From Flavobacterium gelatinilyticum (GTDB taxonomy: Bacteria; Bacteroidota; Bacteroidia; Flavobacteriales; Flavobacteriaceae): a stretch of 64,000 nucleotides of DNA. Every line of letters starts with the position of its first letter. The first letter of the stretch is position 1. The notes beneath the pieces are model-generated. The model had not been told where the DNA came from and did no database searches. It was given only the letters and a program-made list of their open reading frames with translations. Positions 10,634 to 17,688 of this stretch are shown here, one piece after another. Position numbers and translations under genes: made by a program. The DNA is taken from positions 1,736,001 to 1,800,000 of the forward strand of contig NZ_CP114287.1 of the NCBI RefSeq assembly GCF_027111295.1, read 5' to 3'.

Positions 10634-10660
10634 CAAATATACAAACTTATCCTTAGGATA
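10634..10660 (-). promoter_or_regulatory. catalase promoter with a palindromic candidate operator
   Basis: Minus-strand TATATTTG (complement of 10634-10641) matches the -7 consensus, 24 bases upstream of the catalase start. Directly upstream, 10648-10660 is the perfect palindrome TATCCTTAGGATA, located between the -7 and -33 positions where a repressor or OxyR/PerR-like regulator could act. The regulator identity is inference. Confidence 0.5.
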
Positions 10661-10750
10661 TTAATAAACAAAATTGATTGTTATTATATTTTAATAGCCA
10701 AAAATTATTTAACGCTGCTGAAAGCTCAAAAAACAGGGTTTGCAAATCTT

Positions 10751-10900
10751 AACTTATGGTCAACAAAGTAATAACAAAACCTTAACAGCAATACATCCGT
10801 AATAGTCGGATCTTTGTAATGTAATAAACTGGTTATTTATTATTTTGGTTTTGGTTAGTTAAATGATGCCGGCGTCTTCGAGATGCCGGCATTCTTTTTT
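10751..10900 (+). ncRNA. candidate small RNA unit, copy 1 (promoter, about 78-nt transcript, terminator)
   Basis: A gene-free unit almost identical to the one at 11075-11225. The shared block runs from AACTTAT through CAACAAAGTAATAACAA and CCTTAACAGC to ATCTTTGTAATGTAATA (10810-10826). It then has a perfectly conserved body with TGGTTTTGGTTAGTTAAAT, ending in stem ATGCCGGC (10866-10873) / GCCGGCAT (10885-10892) and a T run. The predicted transcript is about 10823-10900. No open frame above 20 codons fits inside, and the next gene downstream is on the opposite strand, so it is not a leader. Transcription is inferred. Confidence 0.55.
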
Positions 10901-10912
10901 ATAACTATTTTC

Positions 10913-11059
10913 GTTTCAGGTTTCAAGTTTTCTTTGTTTCAAGTTACTTTGCTTTGAACATAATTTTAAACGCAAAGTTCACAAAACTTTGTGCAAAAAA
11001 CTTTGCATACATCTTAGCTAGCTTTGCGGTTAACGCTCCAACAACTTGAAACCTGAAAC
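10913..11059. repeat. long inverted repeat, copy A of an intergenic hairpin family
   Basis: Perfect 17-bp arms GTTTCAGGTTTCAAGTT (10913-10929) and its reverse complement (11043-11059) enclose AACGCAAAGTTC / CTTTGC segments. It follows small-RNA candidate copy 1 and belongs to the same family as 11236-11445 and 12258-12465. Confidence 0.75.
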
Positions 11060-11074
11060 TTAAAACTTGATATT

Positions 11075-11225
11075 AACTTATATCCAACAAAGTAATAACA
11101 AGACCTTAACAGCTTATTCTTGATATATGTCGGACATTTGTAATGTAATAAACTGGTTATTTATTATTTTGGTTTTGGTTAGTTAAATAAATGCCGGCGT
11201 CTTCGAGATGCCGGCATTCTTTTTT
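11075..11225 (+). ncRNA. candidate small RNA unit, copy 2 (promoter, about 79-nt transcript, terminator)
   Basis: Second copy of the unit at 10751-10900, about 324 bases further on in the same orientation. Identity is near complete from TTTGTAATGTAATA (11137-11150) through the terminator (stem 11191-11198 / 11209-11216 region, T run to 11225). It is much lower in the upstream spacer (AGCTTATTCTTGATATAT against AGCAATACATCCGTAATA), although AAC and GTCGGA stay at exactly the same 18-base spacing. The selective conservation of AAC-18-GTCGGA plus body plus terminator argues for two functional transcription units with an ECF-like promoter rather than a neutral duplication. Confidence 0.55.
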
Positions 11226-11235
11226 GTTCCAATTT

Positions 11236-11445
11236 GTTTGAAGTTTCAAGTTTTCTTTGTTTCAAGTTGCTTTACTTTGAACATAATTTAACAGCAAAGC
11301 ACGCTAAGACTTTTTTCAAGTATTGTAAATATAAACGCAAAGTTCGCAAAGCTTTGTGTAAAAAAACTTTGCGAACTTTGCGTAAATCTTAGCCTGCTTT
11401 GCGGTTAAATACGTTCCAACAAACTTGAAACCTGAAACCTGAAAC
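11236..11445. repeat. long inverted repeat, copy B of the intergenic hairpin family
   Basis: Outer arms AAGTTTCAAGTT (11241-11252) and AACTTGAAACCT (from 11422) match at 11 of 12 positions. Inner perfect 17-bp arms ACGCAAAGTTCGCAAAG (11335-11351) and CTTTGCGAACTTTGCGT (11367-11383). It can fold into a nested cruciform or RNA hairpin and may also end the downstream convergent transcripts. Confidence 0.8.
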
Positions 11446-11454
11446 AAAAGAAAA

Positions 11455-12255
11455 CTAATTCTTCAATCTTTCGTGAAGCAATTTAAAATAAGAGAAAGCC
11501 TTTAATAATCGGCTTCCGTGCCAGGAGAACATTTCGCCGTCTACGAAGATGGTTTTGGCGTGGTGCGTAAATCTGCCAATTTCGAAGGCATCTTCTTCTT
11601 TAAAAGGATATGGTTCTGATGACAGAAAAACAATATCAGGATCGCCTTCCAGACGCATCTTTTTTAATTCTATTTCGGGATAGCGGCCTTTATCTTCGTA
11701 AATATTCTTAAAATGATTCAGTTTTAATAACTCATTTATATAGGTGTCATTTCCTGCCGCCATATAAGGATTCTTCCAGATAAAGTATGCTGCTTTTTTT
11801 ACTTTAATATCCTGTATGTATTTTTTGAAATCGTTTAAAGCAAAAGCCAGCTTATCATTCCATTTTTGAGCTTCGGTACGGCAGTTGAATATTTGTCCGA
11901 AATCTGAAATCATCTGAAAGTTATCTTCAACAGACACAATATTCGTTACCCAAACCGGACAGATTGTGCTTAATTGCTCTACGATCTCGGGTGTATTTTC
12001 TTCTTTATTACAAATAATAATATCCGGTTCTAACAGTCTGATCTTTTCAAAATGGATTTTCTTTGTACCGCCCACCATTTTTTTTGTAGATTTAAAATGA
12101 AACGGATGCACGCAGAACTTCGTAATTCCAACGATTTTTTCTTCGAGACCTAAATCATATAATAATTCTGTCTGCGAAGGAACAAGCGAAATAATACGTT
12201 TTGGGGTAGTTTCAAAAGAATGAATTGTACCTAGCTGGTCTGTTAATTGTTTCAT
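11455..12255 (-). CDS. BtuF-like helical-backbone metal or cobalamin receptor
   Basis: A 266-residue substrate-binding-protein fold of the class III (BtuF/FhuD/TroA-like) family. It has PKRIISLVPSQTELLYDLGLEEKIVGIT at the N-terminus, MVGGTKKIHFEKIRLLEPDIIICNKEEN mid-protein and the C-terminal GRFTHHAKTIFVDGEMFSWHGSRLL. Such proteins bind vitamin B12 or metal chelates for ABC import. No signal peptide is visible at this start, and no permease or ATPase gene is adjacent, so a cytoplasmic or orphan binding role is possible. Cobalamin use in this cell is supported by the B12-dependent mutase at 776-4216. The ligand is not determined from sequence. Confidence 0.8.
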   Translation of the reverse strand: MKQLTDQLGTIHSFETTPKRIISLVPSQTELLYDLGLEEKIVGITKFCVHPFHFKSTKKMVGGTKKIHFEKIRLLEPDIIICNKEENTPEIVEQLSTICPVWVTNIVSVEDNFQMISDFGQIFNCRTEAQKWNDKLAFALNDFKKYIQDIKVKKAAYFIWKNPYMAAGNDTYINELLKLNHFKNIYEDKGRYPEIELKKMRLEGDPDIVFLSSEPYPFKEEDAFEIGRFTHHAKTIFVDGEMFSWHGSRLLKAFSYFKLLHERLKN

Positions 12256-12257
12256 TT

Positions 12258-12465
12258 TGTTTTTTGTTTCAAGTTCTCTTTGTTGAAGGTTTCAAGTTTT
12301 AGATTGTGTTTTTAACCGCAAAGTTCGCAAGGATTTTTCGCAGGGTTCGCAAAGAAAAATAACTTTGCGTTCATAGCGTAAATCTTTGCGAACTTTGCGG
12401 TTAAAAAAGTATGTTCAAAGTCAAGCAAAACTTGAAACTTTAAACATGAAACTTTAAACTAATTA
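12258..12465. repeat. long inverted repeat, copy C of the intergenic hairpin family
   Basis: Perfect 19-bp arms TTAACCGCAAAGTTCGCAA (12312-12330) and the reverse complement (12386-12404), surrounded by GTTTCAAG / CTTGAAAC outer blocks. It fills the gap between pyrF and the BtuF-like gene and overlaps the last codons of pyrF. Confidence 0.8.
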
Positions 12466-13267
12466 TCTCTTCCATTTCCTGTTGTACTTTCAAAGCCTCT
12501 TCTCTTGCTTTTTCTGCAAAATCAGTTCCTTTTGACGCGTAAATAATCGCTCTGGCAGAATTTACCAAAAGCCCAACCTTATCATTCATTCCGTATTTAC
12601 ATACCTCAGACAAACTGCCGCCCTGCGCGCCAATTCCCGGAACCAGTAAAAAACTATCCGGAACTATTTTTCTGATTTCTGTAAAATATTCTGCTTTGGT
12701 TGCACCTACAACGTACATTAGGTTTTCGCTGTTTTTCCACGTTTTAGAGGTCTCCAGAACCTGTTTATAAAGTTCCTTTCCATTTGTTGTGAGGGTCTGA
12801 AAATCAAAAGCACCTTCGTTTGACGTTAATGCTAACATTATAGTATGTTTATTTTCGAAAGCCAGAAACGGCTCAACCGAATCTTTACCCATATAAGGCG
12901 CAACGGTTACACTGTCAAAATTCAAATCTTCAAAAAAAGCTTTGGCATACATACTTGACGTATTGCCTATATCACCACGTTTTGCATCGGCAATGGTAAA
13001 AATTTCAGGATGCTTTTCGTTGATATAATTAATCGTTTTTTGCAGCGACATCCAGCCTTTTATTCCGTATGCTTCAAAAAATGCCGTATTAGGTTTGTAG
13101 CCCACTGTTAAATCGTGTGTTGCATCGATTATTGCTTTATTAAATTCAAAAATAGGGTCTTCTGTTTCTAATAAATGAGAAGGGATTTTGTTTAGATCAG
13201 GATCTAATCCAACGCATAAAAATGATTTTTTTTGAAGAATTTGTTCGTGCAGCTGTTGTGTTGTCAT
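12440..13267 (-). CDS. pyrF: orotidine 5'-phosphate decarboxylase, long (type 2) form
   Basis: A 275-residue enzyme for the last step of UMP synthesis (OMP to UMP plus CO2). The catalytic signature [12 protein letters not shown] has Asp94, Lys96 and Asp99. [14 protein letters not shown] is at the N-terminus and [12 protein letters not shown] is the phosphate-binding loop. The length of about 275 is that of the PyrF subfamily 2 found in Bacteroidetes rather than the 230-residue enterobacterial type. Its 3' end runs into hairpin repeat C. No other pyrimidine genes are adjacent. Start ATG at 13267, preceded by an A-rich leader. Confidence 0.95.
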   Translation of the reverse strand: MTTQQLHEQILQKKSFLCVGLDPDLNKIPSHLLETEDPIFEFNKAIIDATHDLTVGYKPNTAFFEAYGIKGWMSLQKTINYINEKHPEIFTIADAKRGDIGNTSSMYAKAFFEDLNFDSVTVAPYMGKDSVEPFLAFENKHTIMLALTSNEGAFDFQTLTTNGKELYKQVLETSKTWKNSENLMYVVGATKAEYFTEIRKIVPDSFLLVPGIGAQGGSLSEVCKYGMNDKVGLLVNSARAIIYASKGTDFAEKAREEALKVQQEMEEIISLKFHV

Positions 13268-13326
13268 AGTGTATTTTTAGTTCTTCTGTTTCAAAGAATT
13301 GATTCTTTTTAAAAAGTATGCAAAAA

Positions 13327-13360
13327 TAAAAAAAGCCACTCAATTAAGAATGGCTTTTTA
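13327..13360 (-). terminator. terminator of the DUF5723/OmpA gene
   Basis: Arms AAAAAGCCA (13330-13338) and TGGCTTTTT (13351-13359). It lies 20 bases past the stop of the minus-strand OmpA-family gene and just upstream of pyrF. Confidence 0.8.
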
Positions 13361-13380
13361 GTTTTATATTCTGCGGCGGT

Positions 13381-15564
13381 TTACAAATTACCTAAATACA
13401 CAATTTCTGTTCTTCTGTTTTCTGCTCTTCCTGCAGCTGTTTTATTAGATTTTACAGGTTTAGAAGCTCCGTATCCGTTAGAAGTCAGGTTATCAGGATT
13501 AACTCCTTTTTCTATCAAAAGATCCATTACCATTTTGGCTCTTTCTTCAGATAATTTCTGGTTTGCTTTTGCATTTCCTACGTTATCTGTATGACCGTTA
13601 ACGGCAAATTTAGCATTTGGATAGTTTTTAAGAATTTCTTTAATCGCATCAAGTCTTCCTAAAGTCGCTGTTTTTGTAGCATCGTTTAAAGTTGCTTTTC
13701 CAGTTGAAAAGAAAATAGATTTTGCTTCTACTTTTAGTTGTGCCAATGTTTCTTTGGTTACTTTAGGACAGCCTTTATTATCAGCAGGACCAGGAACTAA
13801 CGGGCAGTCATCATCTTTATCCAGAACGCCGTCTTTGTCAGCATCCAGGTTTGGACAACCTTTGTTTTCTACAGGACCTGCAGCGGTTGGACATGCATCA
13901 TCTTTATCTAAAACGCCGTCTCCGTCTGTATCCGGCCATGGGCATCCTTTGTTTTCTACCGGACCAAAAACTGTTGGGCAGGCATCAACGTTATCTAATA
14001 AGGTATCTCCGTCAGTATCTGTCCATGGACATCCTTTATTTTCTTTTGGGCCTTTAGTATCAGGACAGGCATCGTCTTTGTCAAAAACACCGTCTTTATC
14101 TGTATCCGGCCAAGGGCATCCGCCGTTTTCTTTAGGACCTGCTACTTTTCTGCACGCATCTTCTTTGTCAATTATACCGTCTCCGTCTGTATCTTTAAAT
14201 TGTTTTTGGTAAACCGGAATTTTCATACCCAAATGAAAATCAGCTCCTTTTGATTCTTTCGAAGCCAAGTTGCTAAGCACAGAACCAGAACCTATGAAGA
14301 AAACTCCAGCACGTAAACCCGCTCCGGCCTGCATACCGCTGTATTGCATATACGTAACCGGTACATAGAAACTAAACCATCTGCTTTCGTAACGAGGCGT
14401 TAAAGTAACACGGTCAGCAATTCCGTATGCGTTTAATTTACTTTTAGAAACCATACTGATATCTCCGTTCAGGTTTAGATAGAATTTGTTGTACATATTC
14501 CAGTCAACATCGGCATGAATTGCTGTCGGCAGGTTTGCTTTTACACCTTTTGAACTTGAGGTTTTAGTATAATGTTCGTTTAAGAAATCGTATAAATCAT
14601 CAGCATCGTCAATCATCTCCTGGGTAATAGTACCATTTACATTGTAAGTGTCTACTTTAGAGTTTCTGTAGTTGATAGATCCAATATCTGTAACCGATAA
14701 ACCAAAACGTAATTTGTATTTGTTTAAGTCTCTGAAATTGTTATCTGATGGTCTTGCATTTCTCAGATCATATAAATCATAATCCGGTCTCCATTCGTAT
14801 ACAAGTCCAAAATCGAAACCAAAGCCTCGTGAACCGGAATCGAATTTATAATCGTCGTTTACTTCCCAGTCCTGGCTTGCTCCTACGGTAATTTCACCGC
14901 TTGACTGCAGCGTTCCGTTTTTAGGATCGGCTGTGTTTTCCACATAATTTACGCTTACATCTCTTCCCTGAACATAACCGTTAACACCGCCTTGTAAATA
15001 TTTGGCAGTTAAACCTCCTTTTAAAAAGTGCTCGTTGTTTTGGTATAAAACGGCAGCATACGAAACACCTAACTCACCCCATGAATTAGAGGCAGCATTT
15101 GGGTTTCCTAAATTGTAAAGAAAATTATCAGACTTATCTAAACCATCTTTAACCTGATCTATCAGATAACCGTTGATTTTAGCAATGTTTGAAACCGATC
15201 TCGCTCTTGTAAAAACAGCGATGGTGTGCTTTGGCGCAATGTTGAACATGAAAGAAGGCCCCATGATGTCAAAATTCGCCAATCCGTTGTTGGCATTTTT
15301 AGGCGATACTTTCGACTGCGTGTCAAAATCGTATCCGTCTTTGTAAACGTCAAATAGTTTAACGCCGTATAAATCATTCTGAACAGAACCGCTGATGGAA
15401 AACAAATTAATATCTGTTTTAAAACGTGAATCTGCTATAGAAGCCGGGTTAAACAATACACTCTGTACTCCTGCATAATTGTCATGAAAATAACCAATAT
15501 ACGATTGGGCTTGTACTTTAATAGAAATAAGTAATAAAAATAAAACGGGTAATAGTTTTTTCAT
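13381..15564 (-). CDS. outer-membrane protein: DUF5723 domain, thrombospondin type 3 repeats, OmpA C-terminus
   Basis: A 727-residue envelope protein. Signal peptide 1-19 (ending VQAQ), then a DUF5723 beta-rich region (about 20-450). Next come five calcium-binding type 3 repeats (about 455-600) of the form DTDGDGIIDKEDACRKVAGP, each with ENKGCPWPDTD-like linkers, and a peptidoglycan-binding OmpA domain (about 615-725) with NGHTDNVGNAKANQKLSEERA. It probably links the outer membrane to peptidoglycan. Its DUF5723 part is paralogous to the protein at 22684-24015, which lacks the repeats and the OmpA domain. The tandem repeat in the DNA (13790-14170) is coding and not a CRISPR array. Confidence 0.9.
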   Translation of the reverse strand: MKKLLPVLFLLLISIKVQAQSYIGYFHDNYAGVQSVLFNPASIADSRFKTDINLFSISGSVQNDLYGVKLFDVYKDGYDFDTQSKVSPKNANNGLANFDIMGPSFMFNIAPKHTIAVFTRARSVSNIAKINGYLIDQVKDGLDKSDNFLYNLGNPNAASNSWGELGVSYAAVLYQNNEHFLKGGLTAKYLQGGVNGYVQGRDVSVNYVENTADPKNGTLQSSGEITVGASQDWEVNDDYKFDSGSRGFGFDFGLVYEWRPDYDLYDLRNARPSDNNFRDLNKYKLRFGLSVTDIGSINYRNSKVDTYNVNGTITQEMIDDADDLYDFLNEHYTKTSSSKGVKANLPTAIHADVDWNMYNKFYLNLNGDISMVSKSKLNAYGIADRVTLTPRYESRWFSFYVPVTYMQYSGMQAGAGLRAGVFFIGSGSVLSNLASKESKGADFHLGMKIPVYQKQFKDTDGDGIIDKEDACRKVAGPKENGGCPWPDTDKDGVFDKDDACPDTKGPKENKGCPWTDTDGDTLLDNVDACPTVFGPVENKGCPWPDTDGDGVLDKDDACPTAAGPVENKGCPNLDADKDGVLDKDDDCPLVPGPADNKGCPKVTKETLAQLKVEAKSIFFSTGKATLNDATKTATLGRLDAIKEILKNYPNAKFAVNGHTDNVGNAKANQKLSEERAKMVMDLLIEKGVNPDNLTSNGYGASKPVKSNKTAAGRAENRRTEIVYLGNL

Positions 15565-15597
15565 CTATATATCTGGGTTTTTAGTTTTTAGTTGCGG

Positions 15598-15605
15598 CAA
15601 AACTA
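15598..15605 (-). promoter_or_regulatory. TAnnTTTG promoter of the DUF5723/OmpA gene
   Basis: Minus-strand TAGTTTTG, 33 bases upstream of the start. No clear -33 TTG at the usual 19-20 spacing. Confidence 0.45.
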
Positions 15606-15624
15606 CATAAATAAAAGTGTATTA

Positions 15625-15655
15625 ATGTTACGGAAACATTGAATTCATGTAACAT
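15625..15655. promoter_or_regulatory. inverted repeat between divergent ompA-like and dps genes
   Basis: ATGTTAC (15625-15631) and GTAACAT (15649-15655) are perfect inverted arms centred in the divergent intergenic region, 17 bases apart. The placement suits an operator shared by both genes; no regulator is assigned. Confidence 0.35.
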
Positions 15656-15695
15656 CTTTGATTAATTATGTAAGAAAGGCTCAGAACATACTTTT

Positions 15696-15703
15696 TACTT
15701 TTG
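15696..15703 (+). promoter_or_regulatory. TAnnTTTG promoter of dps
   Basis: TACTTTTG, 25 bases before the dps start codon. It matches the -7 consensus; the -33 element is weak. Confidence 0.55.
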
Positions 15704-15728
15704 ATATAAACCCACAAAACAAACAATT

Positions 15729-16202
15729 ATGAGTCCAAATATCGGAATATCAACTGCAAATCTTAAGAAAAGCTCCACTATATTAGCCACGATTTTATCT
15801 AACGAAATGACTCTTTATGTAAAAACCAGAAAGTTTCACTGGAACATTTCGGGAAACAGTTTTATGGAACTTCATAAATTGTTTGAAGACCAATACAGAG
15901 TACTTGAAGCTCAAATAGATGAAGTAGCCGAAAGAATCAGCCAGCTTGGCGAGAAAACAATTGGCACAATGAAGGAGTTTATCGAAAACTCGACACTAAA
16001 AGAATCTCCAAAAGAATATGCGTCGCAAAAACACATGCTGGAAGAGCTTTTAGAAAATCATGAGCAGCTGGTAACCGAATTTAGAGACTATATCCCGGTT
16101 TTTGAAAACGAAACCAACGATGCCGGTTCTGCCGATTTTGTTACGGGATTATTGCAGGAACACGAAAAAATGGCGTGGGTTTTACGCCGTTACCAAGTGT
16201 AA
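15729..16202 (+). CDS. dps: Dps: DNA-protecting ferritin-like stress protein
   Basis: A 157-residue four-helix protein. Ferroxidase ligands are all present with the correct spacing: His37 in KFHW, His49, Asp64 and Glu68 in AQIDEVAERI (same 12/15/4 intervals as E. coli Dps His-His-Asp-Glu). Dps forms dodecamers that oxidise and store iron using peroxide and shield DNA in stationary phase. It is divergent from the OmpA-family gene and followed by CsbD, which fits a general-stress role. Start chosen at the ATG after ACAAACAATT. Confidence 0.93.
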   Translation: MSPNIGISTANLKKSSTILATILSNEMTLYVKTRKFHWNISGNSFMELHKLFEDQYRVLEAQIDEVAERISQLGEKTIGTMKEFIENSTLKESPKEYASQKHMLEELLENHEQLVTEFRDYIPVFENETNDAGSADFVTGLLQEHEKMAWVLRRYQV

Positions 16203-16307
16203 TGAAATGTGAATTATGCAGCGGTTTAAAAAATTAATGTAAAGAAAAAGCAAATTTTAAAATAGAACTTTACATTACTTATTAATTACAAACAAAACAC
16301 AGAAATT

Positions 16308-16493
16308 ATGAATACTACAGAAATAAAAGGAAACTGGAATGAGTTAAAAGGAAAGTTAAAGCAAAAATATGCTGAACTGACAGATGATGATTTAATGTTT
16401 GCTGAAGGTAAAGAAGACGAAATGTACGGAAAGCTTCAGCAGAAACTGGGAAAAACAAAAGAAGAATTTCATCAAATGCTGTCAGATCTCTAA
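16308..16493 (+). CDS. CsbD family stress protein
   Basis: A 61-residue protein beginning MNTTEIKGNWNELKGKLKQKYAELTDDDL and continuing with a GKLQQKLGKTKEEF segment. The WNxLKGKxKxxxxxLTDDDL pattern is the CsbD family signature. Members are induced by general stress, phosphate starvation or sigma-B in other bacteria; the molecular role is unknown. Terminated by a strong hairpin, so probably transcribed alone or with dps. Confidence 0.9.
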   Translation: MNTTEIKGNWNELKGKLKQKYAELTDDDLMFAEGKEDEMYGKLQQKLGKTKEEFHQMLSDL

Positions 16494-16514
16494 AATCTTC
16501 TGACTCAATCAGGA

Positions 16515-16554
16515 AATACCGTCTAGTAATAAATGTATTAGACGGTATTTTTTT
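16515..16554 (+). terminator. terminator after csbD-like gene
   Basis: Arms AATACCGTCTA (16515-16525) and TAGACGGTATT (16539-16549) followed by a T run. Confidence 0.88.
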
Positions 16555-16656
16555 GAAAAGTTTAGTATTTTTATGATACTTAAAATGGTCTTAAAAAAAG
16601 ATTAAACACAATAACCACGAATAATTTTTTTATCTTTAACCAAATTTTTTACAAAA

Positions 16657-17208
16657 ATGAAACTATTTATAAAGTTCGACATTAATACCATTTGTTCACT
16701 TTATCTTAAACAAAATCTCGAGCAGCAAAATATAAATTTTACCACCCTGGGCTTTGGAGAGATAGAGATTGATGACAATCTTGATGCTGATGCACTCGAA
16801 TCTTTAAAAAACAATCTTGCGCCGTGCGGGTTTGAAGTAGTTGAAAACCAAAAAAGTGTATTGGTTCAAAAAATTAAAGATGCCATTATCGAATTGGTTT
16901 TTATGGAAGACAGCAACAATTACAAAAGTTCTGTTTTTCTGGCCGAAAAACTAAATCACAGTTATGGTTATTTATCCAATGTTTTTTCGGAAGTGACCTA
17001 TTCGTCTATCGAAAACTTCATTATTTTACAAAAAATTGAAAGAGCAAAACAGTTAATCATCATAAACGAAATGAGTCTGACTGAAATAGCTTTCTTATTA
17101 AATTATTCGAGTGTGGCACATTTAAGCACTCAGTTTAAAAATACGACCGGAATCACCCCGTCGGCATTTCAGAGAATAATTAAGAAACGAAGAGAAAATT
17201 TAAAATAA
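16657..17208 (+). CDS. small AraC-family transcriptional regulator
   Basis: A 183-residue regulator. The N-terminal about 65 residues (FTTLGFGEIEIDDNLDADAL) form a small non-cupin domain of unknown ligand. The C-terminal part (about 80-180) is an AraC double helix-turn-helix with FLAEKLNHSYGYLSNVFSEV and MSLTEIAFLLNYSSVAHLSTQFKNTTGITPS split over two helices. This short form is common in Bacteroidetes next to receiver proteins. It is followed 21 bases later by the response regulator and then the histidine kinase, so the three probably form one signalling operon acting on the nearby stress genes. Confidence 0.85.
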   Translation: MKLFIKFDINTICSLYLKQNLEQQNINFTTLGFGEIEIDDNLDADALESLKNNLAPCGFEVVENQKSVLVQKIKDAIIELVFMEDSNNYKSSVFLAEKLNHSYGYLSNVFSEVTYSSIENFIILQKIERAKQLIIINEMSLTEIAFLLNYSSVAHLSTQFKNTTGITPSAFQRIIKKRRENLK

Positions 17209-17229
17209 AAATCAAATACCACATTCAAA

Positions 17230-17679
17230 ATGCAAAAAAACGCATTATTTATTTTACTGGCTGATGATGATGAAGATGATCGTCTATTTTTTAAGGATGC
17301 TTTTGAAGAAATCAAAATACAAACCAACGTAGAATTTGTTCACGACGGAATGCAGCTAATGGATTACCTTCTGAACCCTGACACCAAACTTCCTGATATT
17401 TTATTTCTGGATTTAAATATGCCGAAAAAAACAGGAAAAGAATGTTTGATCGAAATTAAGAAAACAGAACATCTTAAAGATATAATTATCGCCATTTACT
17501 CTACTTCATCTTCTGAAGAAGATATTGAAGATACATTTATTCAGGGCGCCAATATTTATATTAAAAAGCCAAGCGATTTCAACACGCTTAAAAAAATAAT
17601 TAATGAAGTCGTGACCGTAAACTGGCACTATCATACCTCAGGGTTAAATCGTGATAATTTCTTGCTGCGACTAAAATAA
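17230..17679 (+). CDS. single-domain response regulator (Rcp1-like)
   Basis: A 149-residue receiver domain without an output domain. The acidic pocket is LADDDEDDR (about 10-18), the phospho-acceptor Asp61 lies in LFLDLNMPKKTG, and the conserved Lys lies in YIKKPSDF. This is the Rcp1-like type that relays phosphate or binds partners instead of DNA. The kinase gene starts 9 bases after its stop, so it is almost certainly the cognate partner. The DNA-binding function of the pathway may be supplied by the AraC protein just upstream. Confidence 0.9.
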   Translation: MQKNALFILLADDDEDDRLFFKDAFEEIKIQTNVEFVHDGMQLMDYLLNPDTKLPDILFLDLNMPKKTGKECLIEIKKTEHLKDIIIAIYSTSSSEEDIEDTFIQGANIYIKKPSDFNTLKKIINEVVTVNWHYHTSGLNRDNFLLRLK

Positions 17680-17688
17680 AGTATACCA

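Noticed and set aside
12256..12439. Possible cobalamin riboswitch upstream of the BtuF-like gene
   Set aside because: The sequence is a hairpin repeat of the intergenic family; I see no B12-box-like GCCACTG core.
13790..14170. Regular direct repeats resembling a CRISPR array
   Set aside because: They are in-frame coding repeats (DTDGDG modules) with no constant repeat or unique spacer of CRISPR size.
13754..14212. 152-codon plus-strand frame with repeated Gly/Ser/Pro pattern
   Set aside because: It is the antisense of the type 3 calcium-binding repeats of the OmpA-family gene; its repetitive look derives from them.
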